NCBI GenBank assembly: GCA_031256815.1
Contig: JAIRPU010000110.1
Coordinates: forward strand, 1-22,293
Reading direction: 5' to 3'
DNA: 22,293 bases
From: Spirochaetaceae bacterium
GTDB taxonomy: Bacteria > Spirochaetota > Spirochaetia > Treponematales > Breznakiellaceae
Shown: positions 6,619-14,371 of the stretch, piece after piece
Numbering within the stretch: the stretch's first letter is position 1
Layout of the letters: each line of letters starts with the position of its first letter
Position numbers and translations under genes: made by a program
Notes under the pieces: generated by a model
Told to the model about the DNA's origin: nothing
Seen by the model: the letters and a program-made list of their open reading frames with translations, nothing else
The model's database searches: none

Positions 6619-7769
6619 TATCCTCCAAGCGCTTGTTCAAGGTCGAATATCAGGTCGGCGGAATCTTCTATTCCAAGTGAAAGCCGCATAAGACATTCGT
6701 TTACGCCCGCATCTTCGCGCATTTTCTGCGGTATCGCCGTATGAGTTTGAACAACAGGATAAGTAATAAGCGATTCAACTCCGCCCAGGCTTTCGGCAAA
6801 CAGGATGAGTTTTAGCTTCCGTAAAATTTTTGGAACCATATCGGGGTCTTTAACATAAAACGAAACCATCCCGCTATGCCCGCGCGCCTGCTTTTTTGAA
6901 AGCTCCGCCTGCGGATGTTCCTTAAGGCCGGTCCAAAAAACCTTTTCTATGGCCTTGTGGTTTTTAAGCCAGGAGCAAATGCAGGCGGCGTTTTCTTCGT
7001 GCTTTTTCATTCGTAAAGCAAGCGTTTTTATTCCGCGCAGTGTTAAAAATGCGTCAAAGGGGGAAAGAGACGCGCCTTCGCTCATTTGAATGGTTCGCAG
7101 GGTCTCTTTAAATTCATCGTTTGAATGAACAATAAACCCGGAAAGCGTATCGTTATGCCCTTCAAGATACTTGGTTCCGCTGTGAAGCACAAAGTCCGCT
7201 CCAAAATCAAGCGGGTTTTGAAAATAAGGCGTTAAAAAAGTATTGTCTACCGCCAAAAAACCGCCGCGGTTGTGAATAAACTGCGCACAGCGTTCTATAT
7301 CGCTAACCTTCATCATTGGATTTGAAGGCGTTTCTATAAAGAGGAGCTGCGTTTCTGGTTTTGCCGCCTCCTCTATTTTTGAAAAATCGCTTGTGTCAAC
7401 AAAGCTAAAACTAAAACCGTACGAGGCGTAATATTCGCTAAAAAGCCGGTAGGTGCCGCCGTAAAGATCTGACGAAACAATGATATGGCTGCCTGGTTTA
7501 AAAAGTTTTATAAGCGCCGAAACCGCCCCCATGCCGCTGGCAAAACCAAGCCCGTATTTTCCATGTTCAATAAGGGCGACAGTGTCTTCAAGCACAAGCC
7601 TTGTTGGATTAATTCCGCGGCTGTAATCAAAGCCGGTGGATTCGCCTAAAGCCGGATGGCGGAAACTTGCGCTTTGAAAAATTGGAACAGAAAGCGCGCC
7701 GGTTCGCGGCTCAAAATATTCGCTACATCGCGCACAGTTTGTTTCGATTGAAAGCAGGTTTCGTGTCAT
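6618..7769 (-). CDS. Trans-sulfuration PLP enzyme (cystathionine gamma-synthase / lyase family)
   Basis: 383 residues from the preferred ATG at 7769 (MTRNLLSIETNCARC). Cys/Met-metabolism PLP family (fold type I): SVPIFQSASFRH, FDYSRGINPTR (tyrosine and arginine that contact PLP phosphate), GFASGMGAVSAL, VDNTFLTPYFQNPLDFGAD, and SGTKYLEGHND with the Schiff-base lysine at 200. Sequence alone does not separate cystathionine gamma-synthase, beta/gamma-lyase and O-acetylhomoserine sulfhydrylase. The frame is open back to 7805, but the extra 12 residues would overlap promoter-like sequence and add nothing typical of the family. First gene of an operon with two Rrf2 regulators. Confidence 0.9.
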   Translation of the reverse strand: MTRNLLSIETNCARCSEYFEPRTGALSVPIFQSASFRHPALGESTGFDYSRGINPTRLVLEDTVALIEHGKYGLGFASGMGAVSALIKLFKPGSHIIVSSDLYGGTYRLFSEYYASYGFSFSFVDTSDFSKIEEAAKPETQLLFIETPSNPMMKVSDIERCAQFIHNRGGFLAVDNTFLTPYFQNPLDFGADFVLHSGTKYLEGHNDTLSGFIVHSNDEFKETLRTIQMSEGASLSPFDAFLTLRGIKTLALRMKKHEENAACICSWLKNHKAIEKVFWTGLKEHPQAELSKKQARGHSGMVSFYVKDPDMVPKILRKLKLILFAESLGGVESLITYPVVQTHTAIPQKMREDAGVNECLMRLSLGIEDSADLIFDLEQALGG

Positions 7770-7770
7770 C

Positions 7771-7816
7771 AAATTATATCCAATAGTGTTATTATATAAT
7801 ACCATTTTTTTGTCAA
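7771..7816 (-). promoter_or_regulatory. Control region of the PLP enzyme-Rrf2 operon
   Basis: On the minus strand the region holds a perfect TTGACA (7816-7811), then the 12-base perfect palindrome TATTATATAATA (7801-7790), then ATTGGATATAATTT just before the ATG. TATAAT occurs twice (7796-7791 and 7778-7773), and neither gives a canonical 17-base spacing from TTGACA. The palindrome overlapping a -10-like box is a candidate operator for one of the Rrf2 regulators encoded in the operon. Confidence 0.4.
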
Positions 7817-7858
7817 TAGTTGTACAGCTTTTAATATAACATTTTAATATAGCACACC

Positions 7859-7888
7859 TTGACTTTAATGTTTCAAATTCGATACAGT
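7859..7888 (+). promoter_or_regulatory. Possible promoter of purA
   Basis: TTGACT (7859-7864; 5 of 6) and TACAGT (7883-7888; 4 of 6) are 18 bases apart. The -10 box ends 9 bases before the ATG at 7898, and there is no Shine-Dalgarno sequence. Weak evidence by itself. Confidence 0.3.
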
Positions 7889-7897
7889 TCTTTCAAT

Positions 7898-9121
7898 ATG
7901 AACACCGTGGTTATAGGGGCGCAGTGGGGGGACGAGGGCAAGGGAAAGATAGTTGATTATCTTGCAAAAAAAGCAGATGTTATTGTGCGTTTTGCAGGCG
8001 GAGCAAATGCCGGTCATACAATCGTTTACAACAACGAAGAATATGCGCTGCACCTTATACCGTCGGGCGTTATTCATCCGGAAAAAAAGGTTATTCTTGG
8101 CGCAGGTATGGTCATCGACCCGAAGGCGCTGTTTGATGAAATTTCGATGCTTGAATCACGCGGCGTTAAAACCAAAGGCCGGCTCTTTGTGTCAGACAGG
8201 GCGCATATCGTTCTGCCCGGCTATATAAAAATAGATAAAGAGCTTGACGCTGCGCGAAAGACGCCTATTGGCACCACAGGGCGCGGCATAGGAATAACAT
8301 ACTCAATGAAAAGCCGGCGCGATGGTATTCGCATAGCCGACCTTTGCTGGAAAGAAAAACTTTTGGAACTAAAAGATGAAGACCGTGTTTTTCTTGAACC
8401 GTTTATTCCGGATTTGCAGGCAATGAGTATTGATATGTGTTCGTATTTTGCAGAATGTTGCGCGGGCGCAAATGTGCTTTTTGAGGGAGCGCAGGGCGCG
8501 CTGCTCGACCTGGATTTGGGAACTTACCCTTTTGTTTCAAGCGGCGTTTCCGCGGCGGCGGGAGCGGCGCTGGGCGGGATGACAGGCCCGCGTTCTATAG
8601 ACCGTATACTTGGTGTTTTTAAGGCGTATTCAACGCGCGTAGGCAACGGCCCCTTTCCCGCCGAATTCAGCGCGCAGGATGCTGAACAGGACGCCCTTTG
8701 TAAATTTGTGCGCGAAACAGGCCGTGAATATGGCGTAACAACCGGACGCCCGCGCCGCTGCGGATATCTCGATTTGGTAGCTCTGCGTTATGCCTGCCGT
8801 GTTAATTCCATAGACACTCTGGTTATGACGCATCTTGATGTTTACAATACGCTTGACAGCATAAAAGCCTGCGTTGCATACGAAATTGAAGGCGCAAAAA
8901 CAGATAATTTTCCTGCGGCAATTCCAGCGCTTCTTAAGGCAAAACCAGTTTTGCGCTGTTTTGAAGGCTGGAATAAAAATATATCCGGCTGTAAAAGTTT
9001 TAACGAACTGCCGGAGCCCGCCAGAAATTATATTGCGTTTATTGAAGAATACTGTAAAACAAAAATCGGAATTATTTCGCTTGGTTATGAACGCAATCAA
9101 ACCATAGAACTTCAGTCATAA
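7898..9121 (+). CDS. purA: Adenylosuccinate synthetase
   Basis: 407 residues. It joins IMP and aspartate with GTP to form adenylosuccinate, the committed step to AMP. Landmarks: VVIGAQWGDEGKGKIVDYLA (P-loop), GGANAGHTIV, TPIGTTGRGIGITYS, FEGAQGALLDLDLGTYPFVSS, YSTRVGNGPFPAE, TTGRPRRCGYLDLVALRYA and VMTHLDVY. The frame is open from 7859, but homologues start at MNTVVIGAQWGDEGKGK, so ATG 7898 is chosen. The segment after GTYPFVSS reads GVSAAAGAALGG rather than the common NTTAGG form. It is divergent from the PLP enzyme operon and 48 bases upstream of the AI-2E-family gene. Confidence 0.97.
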   Translation: MNTVVIGAQWGDEGKGKIVDYLAKKADVIVRFAGGANAGHTIVYNNEEYALHLIPSGVIHPEKKVILGAGMVIDPKALFDEISMLESRGVKTKGRLFVSDRAHIVLPGYIKIDKELDAARKTPIGTTGRGIGITYSMKSRRDGIRIADLCWKEKLLELKDEDRVFLEPFIPDLQAMSIDMCSYFAECCAGANVLFEGAQGALLDLDLGTYPFVSSGVSAAAGAALGGMTGPRSIDRILGVFKAYSTRVGNGPFPAEFSAQDAEQDALCKFVRETGREYGVTTGRPRRCGYLDLVALRYACRVNSIDTLVMTHLDVYNTLDSIKACVAYEIEGAKTDNFPAAIPALLKAKPVLRCFEGWNKNISGCKSFNELPEPARNYIAFIEEYCKTKIGIISLGYERNQTIELQS

Positions 9122-9140
9122 TGTATATGTTGCGCTCTGT

Positions 9141-9165
9141 TATAATGTTTTATTCCTTTGGAGTG
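9141..9165 (+). promoter_or_regulatory. -10 box and ribosome-binding site before the AI-2E-family gene
   Basis: A perfect TATAAT (9141-9146) lies 23 bases before the ATG, with no convincing -35. TTTGGAG (9157-9163) lies 6 bases before ATG 9170 and decides the start over the TTG at 9158. Confidence 0.45.
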
Positions 9166-9169
9166 TTTT

Positions 9170-10237
9170 ATGAATAATTTTAAATCTGGCAATATCAACA
9201 ATAGTATTGCGTTTTTAATTGCGTTTATAGCGCTGGTACTTGCCGGCGTTGTGCTAAAACTTACCGCGCCTGTAACCGTGTTAATAATTATAGCTGTTTT
9301 TCTTACCTGTGTAATGAACCCGCTGGTTACAGCGCTGGAACGGCTTAAAATGCCCCGCCTGGCTGCCATAATACTAACAAGCTGCCTTATTATAATAGGA
9401 TTTTTTATTGCGGGCATGATTCTTTATAGTTCAGGCAGAAAGATTTTAAGCCGCTGGTTTATTTACGAAAACCGCCTTTTGGAAATTTACCGCGCTCTTG
9501 GCGGGTTTTTGGGGTTTTCCTACAACGAAAACCTGGGTTTTATAGATAATTTGTGGGCGCAGATTGAAGTGCGTAATAACATAAGGCAGTGGACTATTGC
9601 TTTTTCAAATGGTTTTATTGGTTTTTTTAAAAACGCGCTTATGGTTGTAATGTTTGTTATATTCATTCTTATTGAAGCGTCAAGCATTAAAATTAAAATT
9701 GCGCTTGCATTTGAAAATAAACTTTCTTCCCAGATACGCAAAATAGCAAGCGATATAGAGCGTGATGTTACACGTTATATTTCCGTTAAATTTTTTATAT
9801 CGCTTGCAACAGGAGTTGTTGTAGGAATTGGGCTTCAAATTGTTAATCTTGAATTTGCCGCAGTATGGGCATTAATGCAGTTTATTATTAATTTTATTCC
9901 GCTTATAGGCAGCATTGCAATAGGAATATTTGCCACGCTTTTTGCGCTTCTTCAATTCTGGCCGCAGCCGGGGCCTGTAATTGCTGTTGGAATAATAATG
10001 CTTAGTACAAATTTGATACTTGGTACAATAATGGAACCGCGCATAACAGGATATAAACTTAATATATCGCCTATAATTATATTAATTGCGCTTTTGTTGT
10101 GGGGCTGGCTTTGGGGCTTTGCGGGCATGGTGCTTGCCGTACCAATGACGGTTATTATAAAAATAATATGCGAAAATATACCGGTGCTGGAGCCTGTATC
10201 TGTTTTGCTTGGCTCTGGGAAAAGCCTTTCAAAATAG
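9170..10237 (+). CDS. AI-2E family transporter (PF01594-type membrane protein)
   Basis: 355 residues, about eight membrane segments. N-terminal hydrophobic pairs (about residues 10-30, 34-50 and 62-85) are followed by a hydrophilic region (about 85-140). The conserved C-terminal half contains QFIINFIPLIGSIAIGIFA, GTIMEPRITGYKLNISPI and WLWGFAGMVLAVPMT, the best-conserved blocks of the family. Members export or exchange small molecules or ions; AI-2 export is shown for only some, so the substrate is unknown. It is downstream of purA on the same strand but has its own TATAAT and Shine-Dalgarno sequence. It is convergent with the hybrid kinase. Confidence 0.88.
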   Translation: MNNFKSGNINNSIAFLIAFIALVLAGVVLKLTAPVTVLIIIAVFLTCVMNPLVTALERLKMPRLAAIILTSCLIIIGFFIAGMILYSSGRKILSRWFIYENRLLEIYRALGGFLGFSYNENLGFIDNLWAQIEVRNNIRQWTIAFSNGFIGFFKNALMVVMFVIFILIEASSIKIKIALAFENKLSSQIRKIASDIERDVTRYISVKFFISLATGVVVGIGLQIVNLEFAAVWALMQFIINFIPLIGSIAIGIFATLFALLQFWPQPGPVIAVGIIMLSTNLILGTIMEPRITGYKLNISPIIILIALLLWGWLWGFAGMVLAVPMTVIIKIICENIPVLEPVSVLLGSGKSLSK

Positions 10238-10252
10238 CCGTTAATGTAAATC

Positions 10253-10286
10253 AAAAAACGCTTTGCTCAAGTTTTATTCAAAAGCG
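10253..10286 (-). terminator. Terminator of the DAGK-like/histidine kinase operon
   Basis: On the minus strand CGCTTT (10286-10281) pairs with AAAGCG (10264-10259), followed directly by six T (10258-10253). The hairpin spans the kinase stop codon. The stem is short and the loop 16 bases, so moderate confidence. Confidence 0.5.
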
Positions 10287-13200
10287 CGCCGGCAATATTT
10301 TTTGCGGCGCTGTAGTCTCCCAAAAGTACAGCAAACTGAATTTTTTCTATATTGTCCGCAATTTGTTTTGACGAATTATTTTTGTTTAATTTTTCAAGCG
10401 CTTTTTCCATGCCGGCTGTATCAGCCTGTTCTGCCGCCTGTATAAATTCATTTAGATATTCACGAAACTGAACATTATTTAATTCATTTAATTCTTTTTT
10501 TTCGCTTTCTGTATCTTCATTTTGTTTGTTATTAAAATCAAGTTCAAAAGATATATCTTCAAGCAGCGCTTCAAACTGTTCAAAAAACAGCGGCGCTTCG
10601 CTGGAGATTGTTCCCCATTCTTCACTTCTGCCCGCATCTTCAAGTTTTTTTGCAAATTCGGAAATCCCCATTGCGCCTATATTTGCCGAAGAACTTTTTA
10701 TGCCATGCACACAGGTTGTCCAGGATTTAGCATCGGAAATTTTAACCGCAGCTTTTAGTTTATTTAAAAGCGTTCTTGATTCGTTTTGATAAACGTTTAA
10801 TATTTTACGGTATGTTTCTTCGCTGCCGCCCGCGTTATTAATTCCTTTTTCCAAATCGATGCCATCTATAAAAATTCCGTATTCAGTTTTTTGCGCCGCG
10901 TCTCCGCTTACATTAAAAATTTCAAAGCCTGTTTCTTTATTCTGTCCGTTAAAAAGCTGCGGCTGTTTTTCAAAAAACCGCGCCGCGCCGGAAGTTTCGG
11001 GTTCAACTTTTTTGCGTTTGTCTTCCGGTACATATTTTTCGAGCAGTTCGTGTAATTTTAGTATTTCTACAGGCTTTACAAGCATATCGTAAAAGCCGTT
11101 TTTACGAAACATTTGTTCAACGCCGCGAATGGCGTTTGCAGTAAGCGCGATAATCGGGACTCCTTTTGCATTTGGCAGTGTTTTAAGCCACATTACTGTT
11201 TCTATTCCGTCCATTTCCGGCATCATGTGGTCCATAAAAATAACATCAAATTTTTGCTGCTTTACAAGTTCTATGGCGCTTTTGCCGGAAAGCGCTCCTG
11301 TAACCTTCATTTTATACGGCGACATAAGCCCTTCTGTAACAATAATATTTGTATTTATATCATCAACAACAAGAATATTTGCCTGCGGCGCAGTCCAGCC
11401 AATATTTAATTTTGATGTTTCGTCAGAAGCATAATCAGGCGTTTTGTTGTTAAGAACACGGGCTATGGAAATTGTATGCGCCGGAAGGGGAAGCGCATAA
11501 ACATTTTCGGCTGTAACCACATCGGCTTCTGCAAGCGCTGCAACTTTTGCGTTAATGTTTAATTCCTTTGCAAGTTCCATAATCTCTTCATAAAAAAATG
11601 CTGCTGTAAAAATATAATTCCATTCGCTGCTGCCGGAAGAAAAAAATTCTTTTAAATCTGAAATGCCGGATACAATTTTATTTTTTATTTTTAAATTATC
11701 AAGCGACCAGGCCATTGAGTTTGCGTATAGTTCGCGGCTTTCGCAGACAAGCGCTTTTTTTGTTTCCGGGAATTCAACTTCTGCAATTGGACGCGCATCT
11801 GATATTCTCTGCGGCAGTTCAACGTTAAAAACAGAGCCTTTTCCATATACGCTTTGCATAGAAATATTTCCGCCCATTGCGTAACACAAACTTTTTGTAA
11901 CGGTAAGCCCCAGTCCGGAACCTTCTATGTTGCGGTTCTGCTGGGTATCAATCTGGACAAATTCGCCGAATATCCTGCTAAAATCCTGCTCTTTTATACC
12001 CCGTCCGCTGTCCGAGACAGACATTTTTAACAGCAGGCGTTCATTATTTGTTTTTTCACAATTTATTGAAAGTTCTATAAAACCGGTATCTGTATACTTA
12101 ACCGCGTTATTCAATAAATTTATAAGTATTTGACGAAGCCTTACAACATCTCCAATTAAAGAGCGCGGCATTGTGCTGTCTATTTTTGTAACAAAAAAAA
12201 CCGGTTTTTCAAGCAGCCTCATTCTGATTATATTCAAAACGTCATTTAAAAGAGTTTCAAATTCATAGCTTTTTTCTATAATTTCCATATTGCCGGATTC
12301 AATTTTTGTAAAATCAAGAATGTCATTTATTATTGAAACAAGATTTTTGCCGGCAGTCTGAACGCTTGCAGCGTATTCACGAACACGCGCTGAAATATTT
12401 TCGCGCAGGATTAATTCCGACATTCCGGCTATGGCATTAAGCGGCGTTCTTATTTCGTGCGATACTTTTGCAAGAAAAATGTCTTTTGCTTTGGACGCTT
12501 TTTCTACCTGAAGTTTTGCCTTCATTATGGGAGTAACATTTACTATTGTTATATATATATTATTTTCTTTACGGCCTTCAATTCTATCGCATATAATACG
12601 GTAGTATCCGGTATCATTAAAAATTTCGAGTTCTTTTAGCATTTCTGTTACGTTTTCGCCGTTTGTAATTTCCCATACAAGCAATTTTACATCGCCCGGC
12701 AAAAGGTCAACCAGCGGACGGCCGGTGCATGTATACCATGCGCCGGTATGAAACATTTTTGTAAACATATCACTTACCGCCAAAACGCGCATAAGACTGT
12801 CTACAAGCACTATTGCATTTGGAGTAGTAGACATTATTGTTTTGTAAAGCGTATTGCCAAAAGATGTTTTTTTGTTTCCGCGCGCAATAATATTTAATGC
12901 AAGCAGAAACAACAATCCGGAAATTGTTATCAGTATCCATAAATATATATCGCCTGGATTCATGCTGAACAATCCAAACTTTTCGTTTATTTTGTAAACA
13001 GAAAAAAATACAAACTGCGAAAATAAAATATACAGCAGCAGAAATAAAGATCCATTGTACAATGCGCCTGTAGTATATGTTATAAAACATATAAGCCAGA
13101 AGAATTCAATGCCGCATTTAAAAAATATTAAATCTACACAGAGTACAAAAAGCACCAGTGCCGGCATAATAAACGAAAGCCTGTTTTGAGATTCGCAGTT

Positions 13201-13401
13201 TATAATAATATGCATCTGCGCAACAACAAGCGCTGTATGCAGGACGCCTATGTAAAAAATAATTTCCAGTAACATAGCATTGTCTTCGTTACGCATATAA
13301 AGCGAGCGCCAAAGCGACCATGAAAACAACATTAAAGCTGAAAAAAAAGACAGCAAATGCGCCGTTCTTTTTACAGGAGGTATATCTTTAAAATGCGTCA
13401 T
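10267..13401 (-). CDS. Hybrid sensor histidine kinase (7TM-like, PAS, HisKA, HATPase, receiver, HPt)
   Basis: 1044 residues. Order: about six or seven membrane segments (15-172) with little periplasmic sequence; a PAS-like region (about 185-295); HisKA with the autophosphorylation site AKVSHEIRTPLNAIAG (H315); HATPase with N box LLNNAVKYT, VSDSGRGI, IFGEFVQID and EGSGLGLTV; a degenerate receiver-like stretch (about 545-665) lacking the acidic pocket; an intact receiver (ANILVVDDINTN, FMDHMMPEMDG, acceptor D724, lysine in LVKPVE); an HPt domain (CVHGIKSSSANIG, H899); and an acidic and helical tail to the end. This is a full internal phosphorelay of the BarA/ArcB type. No ligand is evident. The start codon overlaps the TGA of the DAGK-like gene (ATGA at 13401-13398), so the two are translationally coupled. 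Confidence 0.95.
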   Translation of the reverse strand: MTHFKDIPPVKRTAHLLSFFSALMLFSWSLWRSLYMRNEDNAMLLEIIFYIGVLHTALVVAQMHIIINCESQNRLSFIMPALVLFVLCVDLIFFKCGIEFFWLICFITYTTGALYNGSLFLLLYILFSQFVFFSVYKINEKFGLFSMNPGDIYLWILITISGLLFLLALNIIARGNKKTSFGNTLYKTIMSTTPNAIVLVDSLMRVLAVSDMFTKMFHTGAWYTCTGRPLVDLLPGDVKLLVWEITNGENVTEMLKELEIFNDTGYYRIICDRIEGRKENNIYITIVNVTPIMKAKLQVEKASKAKDIFLAKVSHEIRTPLNAIAGMSELILRENISARVREYAASVQTAGKNLVSIINDILDFTKIESGNMEIIEKSYEFETLLNDVLNIIRMRLLEKPVFFVTKIDSTMPRSLIGDVVRLRQILINLLNNAVKYTDTGFIELSINCEKTNNERLLLKMSVSDSGRGIKEQDFSRIFGEFVQIDTQQNRNIEGSGLGLTVTKSLCYAMGGNISMQSVYGKGSVFNVELPQRISDARPIAEVEFPETKKALVCESRELYANSMAWSLDNLKIKNKIVSGISDLKEFFSSGSSEWNYIFTAAFFYEEIMELAKELNINAKVAALAEADVVTAENVYALPLPAHTISIARVLNNKTPDYASDETSKLNIGWTAPQANILVVDDINTNIIVTEGLMSPYKMKVTGALSGKSAIELVKQQKFDVIFMDHMMPEMDGIETVMWLKTLPNAKGVPIIALTANAIRGVEQMFRKNGFYDMLVKPVEILKLHELLEKYVPEDKRKKVEPETSGAARFFEKQPQLFNGQNKETGFEIFNVSGDAAQKTEYGIFIDGIDLEKGINNAGGSEETYRKILNVYQNESRTLLNKLKAAVKISDAKSWTTCVHGIKSSSANIGAMGISEFAKKLEDAGRSEEWGTISSEAPLFFEQFEALLEDISFELDFNNKQNEDTESEKKELNELNNVQFREYLNEFIQAAEQADTAGMEKALEKLNKNNSSKQIADNIEKIQFAVLLGDYSAAKNIAGALLNKT

Positions 13402-14285
13402 AACAATCCATGTTCAGGAGGTTTTGGAACAACAAAGCGGACGCTGGAAGGAATAATTTTAATTTCCAGCGCACATTCATTAAACACTTCGCCGTCAAGC
13501 GCCGCAATAAGCGGCTTTTGTGAATTTATATTTATTTTTTTTCCGCGCACTTCGCGTGAACCGTTTTTGTTTTTTATAATTATGTTAAGATATCCGTCCC
13601 ACGGCTGCGTCCCTTCCGGCGCATTTTTTGCGCAGCCATAAAAGGAGCCGTTTGCTACAATAATGGACGAATAAACGCCGGAATAATCAACTTCGTCTAT
13701 TGTTAAATTATATCGCCGGTCGTTTAATTCATGCCTTAACATTGCGGCAGCCCTGCAAAGTGAATAACAATAATTGCAAAGTCTGGTAAATTTTGAAAAA
13801 TGCCGCCCAAGCGCGCCGTAAAGCCGCGCCGCGTTTAACACGGTCAGCGCTTCCATGCCAACAGCGCAGTAATTTATCGCGTAATTCGCGTTGCACGAAA
13901 ACATATCAACATTAACCAGGCTTCCGTAGCAGAGCTGTTCTATATCAAGAAATTTTAAAATTGTATTAAAATCGAAGCTGCGCAAAAAATCATTTGTGCT
14001 TCCATAGGGCATCTGCGTTAATTCAACTGCGCTTCCCGCTGTGCCATTTAAACAATCGTAAAGAGTGCCGCTGCCGCCTACGGCATAAACACGGAATTTT
14101 TCTTCTGTGTTTTGCCGTATAAGCCGCTTTCGAATAAATCCAACCGCATCTCTTGGATAGCGCGAAACATAAACCTCATACTCTTCGTTTAAAACTTTAA
14201 ACTGTGTTTCTATACGAAATATAACTTTATCTAAAAATGAACGGCGTATAAAAGGTTTTGGGTTAATAACGAATATATGCCTCAT
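13398..14285 (-). CDS. Diacylglycerol kinase-fold protein with altered GGDGT motif
   Basis: 295 residues, the usual length for DgkB/YegS-type lipid kinases. It starts HIFVINPK (the NPxSG strand). The nucleotide-binding motif reads VYAVGGSGTLYDCLNG, so the nearly invariant Asp of GGDGT is Ser72 (codon AGC). It continues with MPYGSTNDFLRSF (the P-x-GT-xND-F segment), GYLNIIIKNK, and an ALDGEVFNE block near the C-terminus. Except for Ser72 the fold looks intact, without frameshift. Loss of that Asp may abolish or change phosphotransfer, so a lipid-binding or regulatory role is possible. It is the first gene of a coupled pair with the hybrid histidine kinase. No Shine-Dalgarno; a TATAAT box lies 8 bases before the ATG. 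Confidence 0.85.
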   Translation of the reverse strand: MRHIFVINPKPFIRRSFLDKVIFRIETQFKVLNEEYEVYVSRYPRDAVGFIRKRLIRQNTEEKFRVYAVGGSGTLYDCLNGTAGSAVELTQMPYGSTNDFLRSFDFNTILKFLDIEQLCYGSLVNVDMFSCNANYAINYCAVGMEALTVLNAARLYGALGRHFSKFTRLCNYCYSLCRAAAMLRHELNDRRYNLTIDEVDYSGVYSSIIVANGSFYGCAKNAPEGTQPWDGYLNIIIKNKNGSREVRGKKININSQKPLIAALDGEVFNECALEIKIIPSSVRFVVPKPPEHGLL

Positions 14286-14293
14286 TATATAAC

Positions 14294-14323
14294 ATTATAC
14301 TTAAAACAATTTGTATAATTCAA
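14294..14323 (-). promoter_or_regulatory. Likely promoter of the DAGK-like/histidine kinase operon
   Basis: On the minus strand TTGAAT (14323-14318) and a perfect TATAAT (14299-14294) are 18 bases apart. The -10 box ends 8 bases before ATG 14285 and no ribosome-binding site is present. Transcription would start at or just before the initiation codon. Confidence 0.5.
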
Positions 14324-14371
14324 GTCTATTCATATAGTAAAAAATACAGTTATTTGATGTTTTGCATATTG

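Noticed and set aside
7770..7805. N-terminal extension of the PLP enzyme from the upstream ATG at 7805
   Set aside because: It would overlap the -10-like palindrome and adds residues not typical of the family; ATG 7769 is preferred.
7859..7897. Upstream TTG start for purA at 7859
   Set aside because: The residues before MNTVVIGAQWGDEGKGK do not belong to PurA, and the TTG lies in a -35-like box.
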